Part shown: positions 1-7,810 of the stretch, piece after piece
Numbering within the stretch: the stretch's first letter is position 1
Layout: each line of letters starts with the position of its first letter
NCBI RefSeq assembly: GCF_963666675.1
Contig: NZ_OY762929.1
Location: 5,862,001-5,926,000 of the forward strand
Reading direction: 5' to 3'
Length of the DNA stretch: 64,000 nt
Origin: an uncultured Desulfobacter sp.
GTDB lineage: Bacteria > Desulfobacterota > Desulfobacteria > Desulfobacterales > Desulfobacteraceae
The notes under the pieces: model-generated
What the model was told of the DNA's origin: nothing
The model's input: the letters and a program-made list of their open reading frames with translations, nothing else
The model's database searches: none
Program-made: the position numbers and the translations under genes

Positions 1-1
1 G

Positions 2-1819
2 AATCTGAGCAACCTGGACAACCGCATCGGCCGGGAAAATATACTTGAAAAATACCTGCCCGATGGGTTTGATTTAAAGGCCAATAAACCCCACACACCG
101 GCCGCCGTTAAAATGGCAAAAAAACTGGACCAGCGGGTGGCGGATATCTTTTTCCGTGACCGGATTGCCACATCCCTTGGGCTCCAGCAGCTGGATGTCT
201 TTTTAAACCGGATTTTAAATACCCTGTTCCGCCAGTCCGAACGGCTGACCCAGGATGAACTCTCCGCCCTGCTCAACTACGACCCGAAAGCGGCAGTCTG
301 CTCCATCGATGCGGGACAGCTGTTCAGCAGCAATATCATTTACCTGGGCAACAAGGGGTTGAATATCATAGAATTGAAACGCCTGGGCATTAAGGTGCCC
401 AACGGCTTCATCATCACCACCGAGGTGTTCAAATGTCTGGACCTCATCGACAACTACATCCCGGCATCGGTGAATTTCCAGCAACTGGTGGCCCATATGC
501 TTGCCCAGCTTGAAGCGGCCGAAGGCAAAAAATTCGGTGATCCGGAAAATCCGCTGCTGCTCTCCGTTCGTTCGGGATCATCCATTTCCCAGCCGGGAAT
601 GCTCGACTCATTTCTAAACGTGGGCATCAATGAACAGATCGCCGAAAAGATTGCCGAAAAATCGGGAAACCCCTGGTTTGCATGGGATTCATACCGCAGA
701 TTCATCCAGGCCTACGGCATGGTTTACGGCATCCAGAGAGATCGGTTTGACGCCATCATCAAAACGCACAAGGAGCGGGCCGGCATCCGCTTTAAGCGAT
801 ACTTTACCGGCGACCAGATGCACACGGTGGCCCTGGAATACAAGCAACTCTTGCTGGACCAGGGCATCGAGCTGTTGGAATCCCCCATGGACCAGTTATT
901 TTTATCCATTAAAAAAGTATTTTCATCCTGGAACTCCAAACGGGCGAAAAATTACCGGAAAATCATGGGGATCTCCGATGACTGGGGCACGGCGGCCACG
1001 GTTCAGTCCATGGTGTTCGGCAACCGCTCCCGGGAATCGGGGTCCGGCGTGGTATTCACCCACAGCCCCAAACTGCCCGGGGATGCCATCCGGCTCTGGG
1101 GGGATTTTACCATTGGCAACCAGGGGGAAGATGTGGTATCCGGATTAGTTAAAACCCTGCCCATTTCCGAACTGCAAAGGGAGATGGAAGGCAGAGGCGT
1201 AAAAATCAGCCTGGAGGAGCGGTTTCCCCGGGTGTATGAAAAATTGAAAACCATTGTCCTGAAGTTGATTTACGAGGAAGGGTGGAACCCCCAGGAAATG
1301 GAGTTTACCTTCCAGGGACAGGAAATTGAAGATGTATTTATTCTCCAGGCAAGAGACCTCTCTTTACGGGATAGAAAAAAAGTTAAACGATTTGATGCGG
1401 CACCGGACAAGCTTGAAAAACTCCAGTTAGGCCAGGGCATCGGCGTATCCGGAGGCGCCATGAGCGGCAGGATCGTATTCTCCCTGGAAGAGATCGACGG
1501 CTTCAGGCGGCTGGACCCGGATACCAGCCTGATTTTGCTTCGCAATGACACCGTACCCGATGACATACTGGAAATTGACGCGGCTGACGGCATATTGACC
1601 GCCAGGGGTGGGCTGACGTCCCATGCTGCCGTGGTGGCGTACAACCTTGACAAAACCTGCGTGGTGGGGTGTAAAAATCTGATCTGCAATGAAGAAGCAG
1701 GCTTTTGCGAACTCAATAATGTAAAACTGAATACAGGGGATTTTATCAGTCTGGACGGCCATAAAGGCATTGTCTACCAGGGACAGATGAAAATCAGTAA
1801 CCATTTAACCTCAATCTAA
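2..1819 (+). CDS. PPDK-like protein (ATP-grasp plus phosphohistidine domain), 5' end outside window
   Basis: The frame is open from base 2, so the gene begins upstream; the ATG at 113 is internal. The visible part matches the nucleotide-binding half of pyruvate phosphate dikinase: a VRSGSSIS...PGMLDS segment, FAWDSYRRF, and a FGN...SGSGVVFTHSP region. It is followed by a swivelling phosphohistidine domain with GGLTSHAAVV, where the His codon is at 1622-1624. In PPDK and PEP synthase this His carries phosphate between ATP and pyruvate. The chain stops about 60 residues after that His, so the C-terminal PEP/pyruvate TIM barrel is missing. It therefore cannot be a complete PPDK; it may need a partner barrel or phosphorylate something else. 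It lies 22 bp upstream of gapA and is probably cotranscribed with it. A relative with receiver domains lies at 54342-57368. Confidence 0.85.
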   Translation, partial: NLSNLDNRIGRENILEKYLPDGFDLKANKPHTPAAVKMAKKLDQRVADIFFRDRIATSLGLQQLDVFLNRILNTLFRQSERLTQDELSALLNYDPKAAVCSIDAGQLFSSNIIYLGNKGLNIIELKRLGIKVPNGFIITTEVFKCLDLIDNYIPASVNFQQLVAHMLAQLEAAEGKKFGDPENPLLLSVRSGSSISQPGMLDSFLNVGINEQIAEKIAEKSGNPWFAWDSYRRFIQAYGMVYGIQRDRFDAIIKTHKERAGIRFKRYFTGDQMHTVALEYKQLLLDQGIELLESPMDQLFLSIKKVFSSWNSKRAKNYRKIMGISDDWGTAATVQSMVFGNRSRESGSGVVFTHSPKLPGDAIRLWGDFTIGNQGEDVVSGLVKTLPISELQREMEGRGVKISLEERFPRVYEKLKTIVLKLIYEEGWNPQEMEFTFQGQEIEDVFILQARDLSLRDRKKVKRFDAAPDKLEKLQLGQGIGVSGGAMSGRIVFSLEEIDGFRRLDPDTSLILLRNDTVPDDILEIDAADGILTARGGLTSHAAVVAYNLDKTCVVGCKNLICNEEAGFCELNNVKLNTGDFISLDGHKGIVYQGQMKISNHLTSI

Positions 1820-1841
1820 AATCTAAAAAGGCAAAGGAAAC

Positions 1842-3095
1842 ATGAGCACAGACGCACCAAAGATCCTGGGCATTAACGGACTTGGAAGAATTGGAAAGCT
1901 GACGTTATGGCACCATGCCGGCAGAAAATTTTTTGATGAAATCATCATCAATGTGGGAAGGGAAGTCGGTACCGGCTTGGATGATCTCATCCATTATATT
2001 GAGCGGGATTCCACATACGGTCGCCTGGAGGCTTTTTTACACGGCTTCAGGGGAGAGCCTGTGATCACGGATGTTGATCCGGAATCCGGCACCTTTATGG
2101 TGAATGGGGTGAAAGTAAAAATTCTTTCCACAGACCGCAACCCAAAAGATATCGCATGGGCCCAGCATAATGTGGAGCTGGTGGTGGATACCACGGGCCA
2201 GTTTCTTGATCCCAATATCGAATCAAACGCCGCCAAGGGATCTTTACGGGGACACCTGGAGGCAGGCGCCAGAAAGGTTATTGCCTCGGCACCTTTTAAA
2301 TTGAAACAAGGCGCCACCATCCCCGATGATGCCGTCACCACGGTCATGGGCATCAATGACAAAGACTATGACCCCGTCCGGCACTGCCTGATTTCCAATG
2401 CCTCCTGCACCACCACCTGTCTTTCCCACATGGTCAAGCCGTTGCTGGATGCATTCGGTCTGGATCGGGTGCTCTCCGCATCCATGGCCACGGTTCATGC
2501 GGCCACAGGCTCACAGGAAGTGCTGGACCGGTTGCCCAAGACCGGAAAAACCGACCTGAGAAAGAACCGCTCCATCATGAACAACATCATTTTGACCACC
2601 ACCGGTGCGGCCAAGGCGCTGCAGCAGGTGATTCCGGAAATGGCCAGCATCGGTTTCATTGCCGAGTCCGTTCGTATTCCCACCGCCACCGGTTCTTTGA
2701 TCGTTCTGGTCATCAACCTCCAGGAAGAACTGGACAAACCGCCTGTCAGACGGGACCTGATCAATCAGATCTACCAGGACACCGCCAAAAAGCAGTCGGA
2801 CAAGGGTTATCTGATCTATACGGACAAACAAAATGTATCCTCGGACATCATTGGTTGTCCCAGAGCGGCGGCAGTCATCGAAGGTCATGAGACCCACACC
2901 CGGACGGCGTCTATCTCCATTAACCTGGAGCACATGCAGGGCATTGACAAAGAGATGCTGGAAAATATCAAGGACCATGTGGGCTCTATCCAGGTCACCC
3001 AGGCGGTCATTTATGGATGGTACGACAATGAAATGGCATCCTATGTAAACATGCTGGGGGACAGGACCATCACCGTTGCCGAATCCATGGAATAA
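1842..3095 (+). CDS. gap: Glyceraldehyde-3-phosphate dehydrogenase (long form)
   Basis: The 417-residue protein catalyses the phosphorylating NAD(P)-dependent oxidation of glyceraldehyde-3-phosphate, or the reverse reaction in gluconeogenesis. The N-terminus has the Rossmann signature NGLGRIGKL. The catalytic Cys is in SNASCTTTC at about residue 189, roughly 35 residues later than in the usual 330-residue enzyme, and the C-terminal YDNEMASYVN motif is present. The extra length is mostly in the N-terminal NAD domain (residues 35-75) and in the C-terminal half. The start is preceded by AAAGGAAAC. It follows the PPDK-like gene closely, consistent with a glycolytic/gluconeogenic unit. The family assignment is secure; the cofactor preference is not visible. 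Confidence 0.93.
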   Translation: MSTDAPKILGINGLGRIGKLTLWHHAGRKFFDEIIINVGREVGTGLDDLIHYIERDSTYGRLEAFLHGFRGEPVITDVDPESGTFMVNGVKVKILSTDRNPKDIAWAQHNVELVVDTTGQFLDPNIESNAAKGSLRGHLEAGARKVIASAPFKLKQGATIPDDAVTTVMGINDKDYDPVRHCLISNASCTTTCLSHMVKPLLDAFGLDRVLSASMATVHAATGSQEVLDRLPKTGKTDLRKNRSIMNNIILTTTGAAKALQQVIPEMASIGFIAESVRIPTATGSLIVLVINLQEELDKPPVRRDLINQIYQDTAKKQSDKGYLIYTDKQNVSSDIIGCPRAAAVIEGHETHTRTASISINLEHMQGIDKEMLENIKDHVGSIQVTQAVIYGWYDNEMASYVNMLGDRTITVAESME

Positions 3096-3118
3096 CCCGG
3101 CCGACGGAAATCAATTTA

Positions 3119-3182
3119 ACCACGGAAAACGCGGAAATCACGGAACTCTATTTTCCGTGTCTTCTGTGATTTCCGTGGTTAA
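3119..3182. repeat. Palindromic dispersed repeat of the CACGGAAA type
   Basis: AACCACGGAAAACGCGGAAATCACGG and its near-perfect inverse flank a five-base loop, giving a hairpin of about 28 bp. The same sequence family occurs at 43245-43289, with related variants at 23310-23336 and 36990-37119. It lies just after gap and may also act as a transcript end. Confidence 0.7.
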
Positions 3183-3232
3183 AAAATAAATGGCATCGCA
3201 GATGCCCAGCCCCGCCTCAGCTTATCTGCGTT

Positions 3233-3424
3233 TCACCGGGAGACCTTAAAAACCTTTTCCAGGATATTCTCCATGGGGCAAAATCCGGTAAATGCGGACT
3301 GCAAAAGATTTATCCCCACAAAAGCCGTAAACAAATACCAATAGGGCGAAACCAGCCATCCCAAAAACACGGTGATCAGAACAAAGCTGCCCGCAATGGC
3401 ACGGATATAATTTTCCATTTTCAT
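3233..3424 (-). CDS. Small DUF2892-like inner-membrane protein
   Basis: A 63-residue protein starting at the ATG at 3424, preceded by AGGAG eight bases upstream; the reading frame extends further upstream but without a comparable ribosome site. It begins MKMENYIRAIAG, contains a hydrophobic hairpin (residues 9-42) and then a GFCPMENIL segment. This pattern is typical of the YgaP C-terminal/DUF2892 family, in which a two-helix membrane unit ends in a Cys-Pro motif. The function of stand-alone members is unknown. It is transcribed convergently with gap. The family call rests on pattern recognition only. Confidence 0.75.
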   Translation of the reverse strand: MKMENYIRAIAGSFVLITVFLGWLVSPYWYLFTAFVGINLLQSAFTGFCPMENILEKVFKVSR

Positions 3425-3586
3425 GACAATTTCTCCTCGTATCGTACGGTTTCGTATTTTAAAAAAATCCATGTAATTTACACAAATCTTTCAACTTGGG
3501 CTGAACCACGAAACACCAGCTCAGCCCATTATTGTCATTAACTTAAGGACAGATTCTAATCCCGTCAAGAAACCGGGCTATTATAG

Positions 3587-4213
3587 TTACCGGGCCAATA
3601 CACGGTCTATTTTTGCCGTTAAAAGGTCTAAAACCGGATCATTTCGGCTGCCGCCGGAGACGATAATGTCCGCGTATCTTTTAGAAGGTGCCACAAACCG
3701 GTCATGCATGGGTTTGACCGTTTCAAGGTACTGGCGGACCACGGATTTCCGGGTCCGGCCCCGGTGCTCAATATCCCGGGTCATTCTCCGGATAAACCGG
3801 ATATCCGGGTCGGCATCCACATACACCTTAAGATCCATCATCCCCCTTAAGGCTGGATCAGTAAAAATTAATATGCCGTCAATGATGATGACAGGGCGGG
3901 GACGGATGGTGATCGTCTGTGCCTGCCTCAGATGGGAGTTATAATCATATTGGGGCGCTGTTGCCGTCTGCCCGTCAAGGAGCGCCCGAAGCTGCTTGAC
4001 TAAAAGGGCCGTGTCCAGGGCATCGAGGTGGTCATAATTCATCTGGGCCCGGTCAGCCGCCGGCAGATGGGGATGATGTTTATAGTACCAGTCATGCCGG
4101 ATGACGGCAAGGCGTTCAGGTCCTGTGTGCTGTAGTATCCTATCGATGAGCGTGGTCTTTCCGGCCCCGGAGCCCCCTGCAATACCGATCACATACGATT
4201 GCGGTCTGTCCAT
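3587..4213 (-). CDS. udk: Uridine kinase family protein
   Basis: A 208-residue P-loop kinase of the phosphoribulokinase/uridine kinase family. The Walker A motif GIAGGSGAGKTT is at residues 9-20. A D-H-L-D-A-L-D segment follows the conserved YDHPDA position, and RRMTRDIEHRGR matches the family lid region (R(R)..RD...RGR). Members phosphorylate uridine and cytidine with ATP in pyrimidine salvage; the length is normal. The gene stands alone, transcribed leftwards, at the boundary with the AT-rich accessory island. The exact nucleoside substrate is inferred. Confidence 0.88.
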   Translation of the reverse strand: MDRPQSYVIGIAGGSGAGKTTLIDRILQHTGPERLAVIRHDWYYKHHPHLPAADRAQMNYDHLDALDTALLVKQLRALLDGQTATAPQYDYNSHLRQAQTITIRPRPVIIIDGILIFTDPALRGMMDLKVYVDADPDIRFIRRMTRDIEHRGRTRKSVVRQYLETVKPMHDRFVAPSKRYADIIVSGGSRNDPVLDLLTAKIDRVLAR

Positions 4214-4647
4214 GTCATGGTTTCCTGTTGCTGCCCTGTGTTGTAAACCCTTTGTGCAGTATAAAAAAGTAAACAGGTGTCACGCCAAAATCAATCTTTT
4301 TTTGGAATTGTCAAAAGATGCCCCAACCTGTTTTAACGATTCCATCCCACAATGATTTTGTTATTCAATGCTGTTTTAAAATAGGGCAGATCGAAGATAG
4401 ATACCATTATTGCGGGCCTTGGTAATACTTGTTTGTACTATGAATACTTGAGAGCCTAAAGGATATTGTTTGATGAAGGTATGTTTGACTATTGAATATG
4501 AAATAAACTTTGTTCATGTTTCTGTTGCATTTTCTAACCAAGAATGATTATTAAATCTAAATAGTCGATCTATATGAATAATGCATTCAATGATTGTCAA
4601 AGTAATGCAAGATATTAACAAATAACCTTTCGGTTTAAAGAATACAA
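4214..4647. other. AT-rich intergenic region at the left edge of the accessory island
   Basis: About 430 bp without a convincing reading frame. Base composition becomes visibly AT-rich from about 4260 onward and stays so to about 9300, which suggests the left boundary of transferred DNA. No tRNA, att-like repeat or clear promoter was recognised. The effector gene promoter should lie here. Confidence 0.5.
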
Positions 4648-5796
4648 TTGAAAATTTGCGAAAACTCTACTGTTCAAGACTGGTTAAATCAGTTCGACCT
4701 AATAGATCGGTATTTAGTAAGATACATGTTGACTAAATTTCATTATGTGAGTTTTGAATTGCTTGAAACTTGGCTTCAAGAAAAGTTGTTTTCTACAATT
4801 GAAATTTTGGAGAAAGGTGGGAAGAAAGAAGCTATTGCTGTTTTTCCTATTACAAAACCTTTTATCAATGAATTTAACAGAGATAAAGAAAAAAAGCCTC
4901 CAAATGATAGCAGCGGAAGAATCGCACACTCTTTAAAAAATATTGAGCGTAATCTACCTCATTATATCGAATTGACGCCTATAATAAAATCAATGAGGGA
5001 AAGGCGAGTTCGGCACATCATCTTTGTCGATGATTTTATTGGAACAGGTAATAGATTTATTGAATTTTGGAGAGAAAATGTTTCGCGCACTATACAATCT
5101 TGGTGCTCTCTTGGTTGGTGTAAAGTTTGGCTTATGACATATGCAGCCCATGAATCAGGGATCAAAAACATTATCCGAAAGATAAAACAAGTTCGTCATA
5201 ATAGTTTTTTTGTAAGCCATGTCTTAAAAAGGTCTTTCATAGAAGAAAATAACGAACTCGTCAAAATTTGTTCGTCATACGCAAAAAAATACGGCAACAA
5301 TAGCATTGGGTCCGGTTATGGTCAGCTATACAGTCCTATAATTTTTCAACACGGATGCCCGAATAATGTACCGAGTATCTTTTGGAAAAATTCACGAAAA
5401 AAGAGAACTCATTGGAAAGCACTGTTTCCAAATCGTAGTATTCCGAATGAGCTTTATCCCCTCTTCAATGTGGATCACTCTATGGAAAGTGTTGCTGAGG
5501 AGCTATGGATCGCCCAATATTATAAACTTGCTTTAGAGTTTTTAAACAGACCGAATGATTTTAAAGGAGAACATCAACTTTTATTAATATTGGCTTACCT
5601 TAAAAAAGGAAAAGATATTGACAAAATAAAAACTATAATGGTCATGAACGAAAATGAATTTCACCTGCATCTAAATACGTTATCAAAATATGGACTGATA
5701 AATGCCCAGCTTAAAGTGAGTCAATTTGGTAGAGATGTTTTAAATAGAGGGAAAAAACATAAATCCAACAAAAAAAAATTGATGAAACCTATATAA
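4648..5796 (+). CDS. PRTase-like retron effector with C-terminal winged helix
   Basis: A 382-residue protein starting at a TTG; an in-frame stop lies 9 bp upstream, and the residues from TVQDWLNQFD on look native, so this start is preferred over the next Met at 4726. Residues 120-140 contain VDDFIGTG (127-134) after a hydrophobic strand, matching the PRPP-binding loop of phosphoribosyltransferases and the PRTase-like proteins found beside some retron reverse transcriptases. Residues about 315-370 look like a winged helix (LNTLSKYGLI...), followed by a lysine-rich tail. In such retrons the effector is inferred to be a toxin held in check by msDNA and RT. It is upstream of and codirectional with the retron RNA and RT, but an IS110 gene now lies between. 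The enzymatic activity is untested and inferred. Confidence 0.75.
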   Translation: MKICENSTVQDWLNQFDLIDRYLVRYMLTKFHYVSFELLETWLQEKLFSTIEILEKGGKKEAIAVFPITKPFINEFNRDKEKKPPNDSSGRIAHSLKNIERNLPHYIELTPIIKSMRERRVRHIIFVDDFIGTGNRFIEFWRENVSRTIQSWCSLGWCKVWLMTYAAHESGIKNIIRKIKQVRHNSFFVSHVLKRSFIEENNELVKICSSYAKKYGNNSIGSGYGQLYSPIIFQHGCPNNVPSIFWKNSRKKRTHWKALFPNRSIPNELYPLFNVDHSMESVAEELWIAQYYKLALEFLNRPNDFKGEHQLLLILAYLKKGKDIDKIKTIMVMNENEFHLHLNTLSKYGLINAQLKVSQFGRDVLNRGKKHKSNKKKLMKPI

Positions 5797-5814
5797 CCCC
5801 CATGTCCTAGCGGA

Positions 5815-7310
5815 CACAACGAAGCATGAAACACTTGCAAATTTTGAAAAATGGTCATAGCTATCAAATTTTTTTTTCGACCAAGAAAATATAAGGAGAT
5901 AGCCATGACCAAGAGATCAAAAAATAGCACATTAATCCAAATCGTTCACCCAATTTGTTGTGGTTTGGATGTTCACAAAGACAAAATTTCGGCCTGTTTA
6001 ATCACTGTTGATGCTAATGGGAAAGAACAGCATGAGATTCGAGAGTTTTCATCATTTACTCAAGATTTGCAAAAAATGAAAACGTGGTTGATTAAAAATA
6101 GCTGTCCTGTAGTGGCAATGGAAAGTACCGGGGTATATTGGCATCCGGTTTATAACACCATCGAAGCTACGATGGAGGTCGTTTTGGTTAATGCCAGGCA
6201 TATTAAAAATGTTCCCGGCAGGAAAACAGACATTTGTGACAGTAAATGGCTTGCCGGGCTGCTTCGTCATGGGTTGGTAAAAGGGAGTTTTATCCCTCCC
6301 GAACAGGTCCGTGAATGGCGAGAATTAAGCCGATTGAGAAAGATATATACAGAATCTCTCGCTGATTATAAGCGACGTGTTCATAAACTATTTATCACGG
6401 CAAATATTAAAATTGATTCGGTCGTTTCTGATTTGTTCGGGCTTACCGGTTTGAATCTCATTGATTTGTTATGCAAAAACGATGAAGTGACCTTGGAGAA
6501 AGTTCAGGAATGCACAAAAGGAAGTCTTAAAAAGAAAATTCCTGAATTGTACCTAAGCCTCCATGGATATTTTAAAGATCATCATCGATTCCAACTGATT
6601 GGCATGATGGAGGCCATTGAGATGTTTCAAAAACAGATTGAACAGATTAATGTCAGATTGGAAATACTTACCCGTGACCATGAAAATTTACTGGAAAGAC
6701 TAGATGAAGTTCCCGGAATCGATAAAAAATCAGCACAATCTGTTCTTGGAGAAGTCGGGGTCACACTGAATGAGTTTAAAAGCATGGTCGCTTTTGTTGC
6801 ATGGGCCGGATTGTGCCCTGGCAACAATGAAAGCGCAGGTAAAAGGAAAAGTGGCAGGAACGCGGTTCGAAATCATCCATTCAAAACGATTTTAGTCCAG
6901 ATCGCCTGGGCCGCGATCAAGACGAAGGGTTCATATTACAAAGCCAAGTATTATAAGCTCAAAGCCAGACGAGGTGCCAAAAAAGCGATTGTTGCCATAG
7001 CCCATAGAATTGCAAAAGCCATTTACAACATCATCAAGAATGGAGACAGATATAGAGACCTCGGAGAAGAATACTTAAGCAAGCCCAACAAACAAAGGAT
7101 GTTGAAAAATTTGGCAAAAAAGGCTGATGAATTAGGGATGAAACTTGTTCCTTGTGAAGGTTAATTGATCTATCAAAATATTTTGTGCAAATATTGGTTA
7201 AAGGGGTACAGCAGACAATAGATTTTTAATTCAGCAATAAAAAGTCGGATGTTGAAATGAAGCCTTAGAGCGCGAATATAACATGACTGGCCGGTTTTTT
7301 GCACAACGAA
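5815..7310 (+). mobile_element. IS110-family insertion sequence (ends tentative)
   Basis: The element carries one DEDD-type transposase. IS110 elements lack long terminal repeats and usually give no target duplication, so the ends cannot be fixed by eye. A 9-bp direct repeat CACAACGAA at 5815-5823 and 7302-7310 brackets a unit of about 1.5 kb, the right size for the family, and is offered as a tentative boundary. A match of this length could also occur by chance. The transposase has only about 100 bp upstream but a longer non-coding stretch downstream. Confidence 0.45.
5905..7164 (+). CDS. IS110-family transposase
   Basis: A 419-residue protein beginning MTKRSKN, chosen because AAGGAG lies seven bases upstream; the frame is open 54 bp further but without a ribosome site. 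The N-terminal RuvC-like domain shows the acidic residues in GLDVHKD, AMESTGVYW and KTDICDSKW (DEDD). The C-terminal domain has the NESAGKRKSGR motif holding the family's conserved serine. IS110 recombinases use a structured bridge RNA from the element's own non-coding end to select target and donor. The length is full and no frameshift is seen, so the gene appears intact. It separates the retron effector from the retron RNA. Confidence 0.93.
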   Translation: MTKRSKNSTLIQIVHPICCGLDVHKDKISACLITVDANGKEQHEIREFSSFTQDLQKMKTWLIKNSCPVVAMESTGVYWHPVYNTIEATMEVVLVNARHIKNVPGRKTDICDSKWLAGLLRHGLVKGSFIPPEQVREWRELSRLRKIYTESLADYKRRVHKLFITANIKIDSVVSDLFGLTGLNLIDLLCKNDEVTLEKVQECTKGSLKKKIPELYLSLHGYFKDHHRFQLIGMMEAIEMFQKQIEQINVRLEILTRDHENLLERLDEVPGIDKKSAQSVLGEVGVTLNEFKSMVAFVAWAGLCPGNNESAGKRKSGRNAVRNHPFKTILVQIAWAAIKTKGSYYKAKYYKLKARRGAKKAIVAIAHRIAKAIYNIIKNGDRYRDLGEEYLSKPNKQRMLKNLAKKADELGMKLVPCEG

Positions 7311-7562
7311 CTGTCGGACTTCCTTGGAGAGGTACCACGTATATAAAACTTTTATAGTATAAACCGGCCGCCGCTGATGATTTAAAAAGTTGTCATCTGT
7401 GCTTTAATTTTTACCCAAAAGAGATAATAGCTTTATTGATTTGATACCTTCAACTTGTAGCGGTAATGAAAGTGTTGTGGGACAAAAAGCCATAAACCAA
7501 CGGGACACTATTCCTTTTTTGGAGGGAGGTGTTTCATATAAAATTATTATCCAAAATCATTT
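7165..7562. other. Non-coding region: probable IS110 right end and retron promoter
   Basis: The first part (7165 to about 7310) is the right flank of the IS110 gene and could encode its bridge RNA. It includes a hairpin with arms AATATTT/AAATATT at 7177-7195. The rest, up to the a1 arm at 7563, should carry the promoter of the retron RNA. TATAAAAT at 7537-7544 is a possible -10 box, but no good -35 was seen. Confidence 0.4.
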
Positions 7563-7810
7563 TTGGGGTTCCAGCGTGACGTTTAGCAGTAATTGCAAGT
7601 ACAGCAATACCAACCGAATCTGGTCTGAATTTCAATTCCTATCAGGTTTGTGTGGAGCACGGATTCCGTCGCTCGTTGTAATAGCCGTCGCTTGGACGAT
7701 GAACTATAACACGTGTCTTGGCACGCGTGGCCTGTGGCCAGCCTTTGCGCCAAGACATGTGTTATCCCTCACTCTCGTGAGGTTAAGTAAATGAAATGCT
7801 GGAACCCCAA
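7563..7810 (+). ncRNA. Retron msr-msd RNA
   Basis: The ends form a perfect 13-bp inverted pair: a1 TTGGGGTTCCAGC at 7563-7575 and a2 GCTGGAACCCCAA at 7798-7810. An AGC at 7585-7587 just after a1 supplies a candidate branching G at 7586. The msr part contains small hairpins, including TTGC/GCAA around 7593-7607, GAGC..GCTC at 7655-7674 and CGTC/GACG at 7686-7698. The msd part has a 17-bp stem, 7706-7722 with 7749-7765 (one G-T pair), with an inner GGCC/GGCC loop. A perfect 6-bp hairpin with a TCTC loop follows at 7767-7782. This is the standard retron layout directly before the RT. The a2 arm lies inside the first RT codons. The RT ribosome site (GAGG, 7779-7782) is in the last hairpin. Confidence 0.88.

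Noticed and set aside
7441..7794. 117-codon open frame before the RT
   Set aside because: It runs through the retron msr-msd RNA with its hairpins and has no recognisable protein features.
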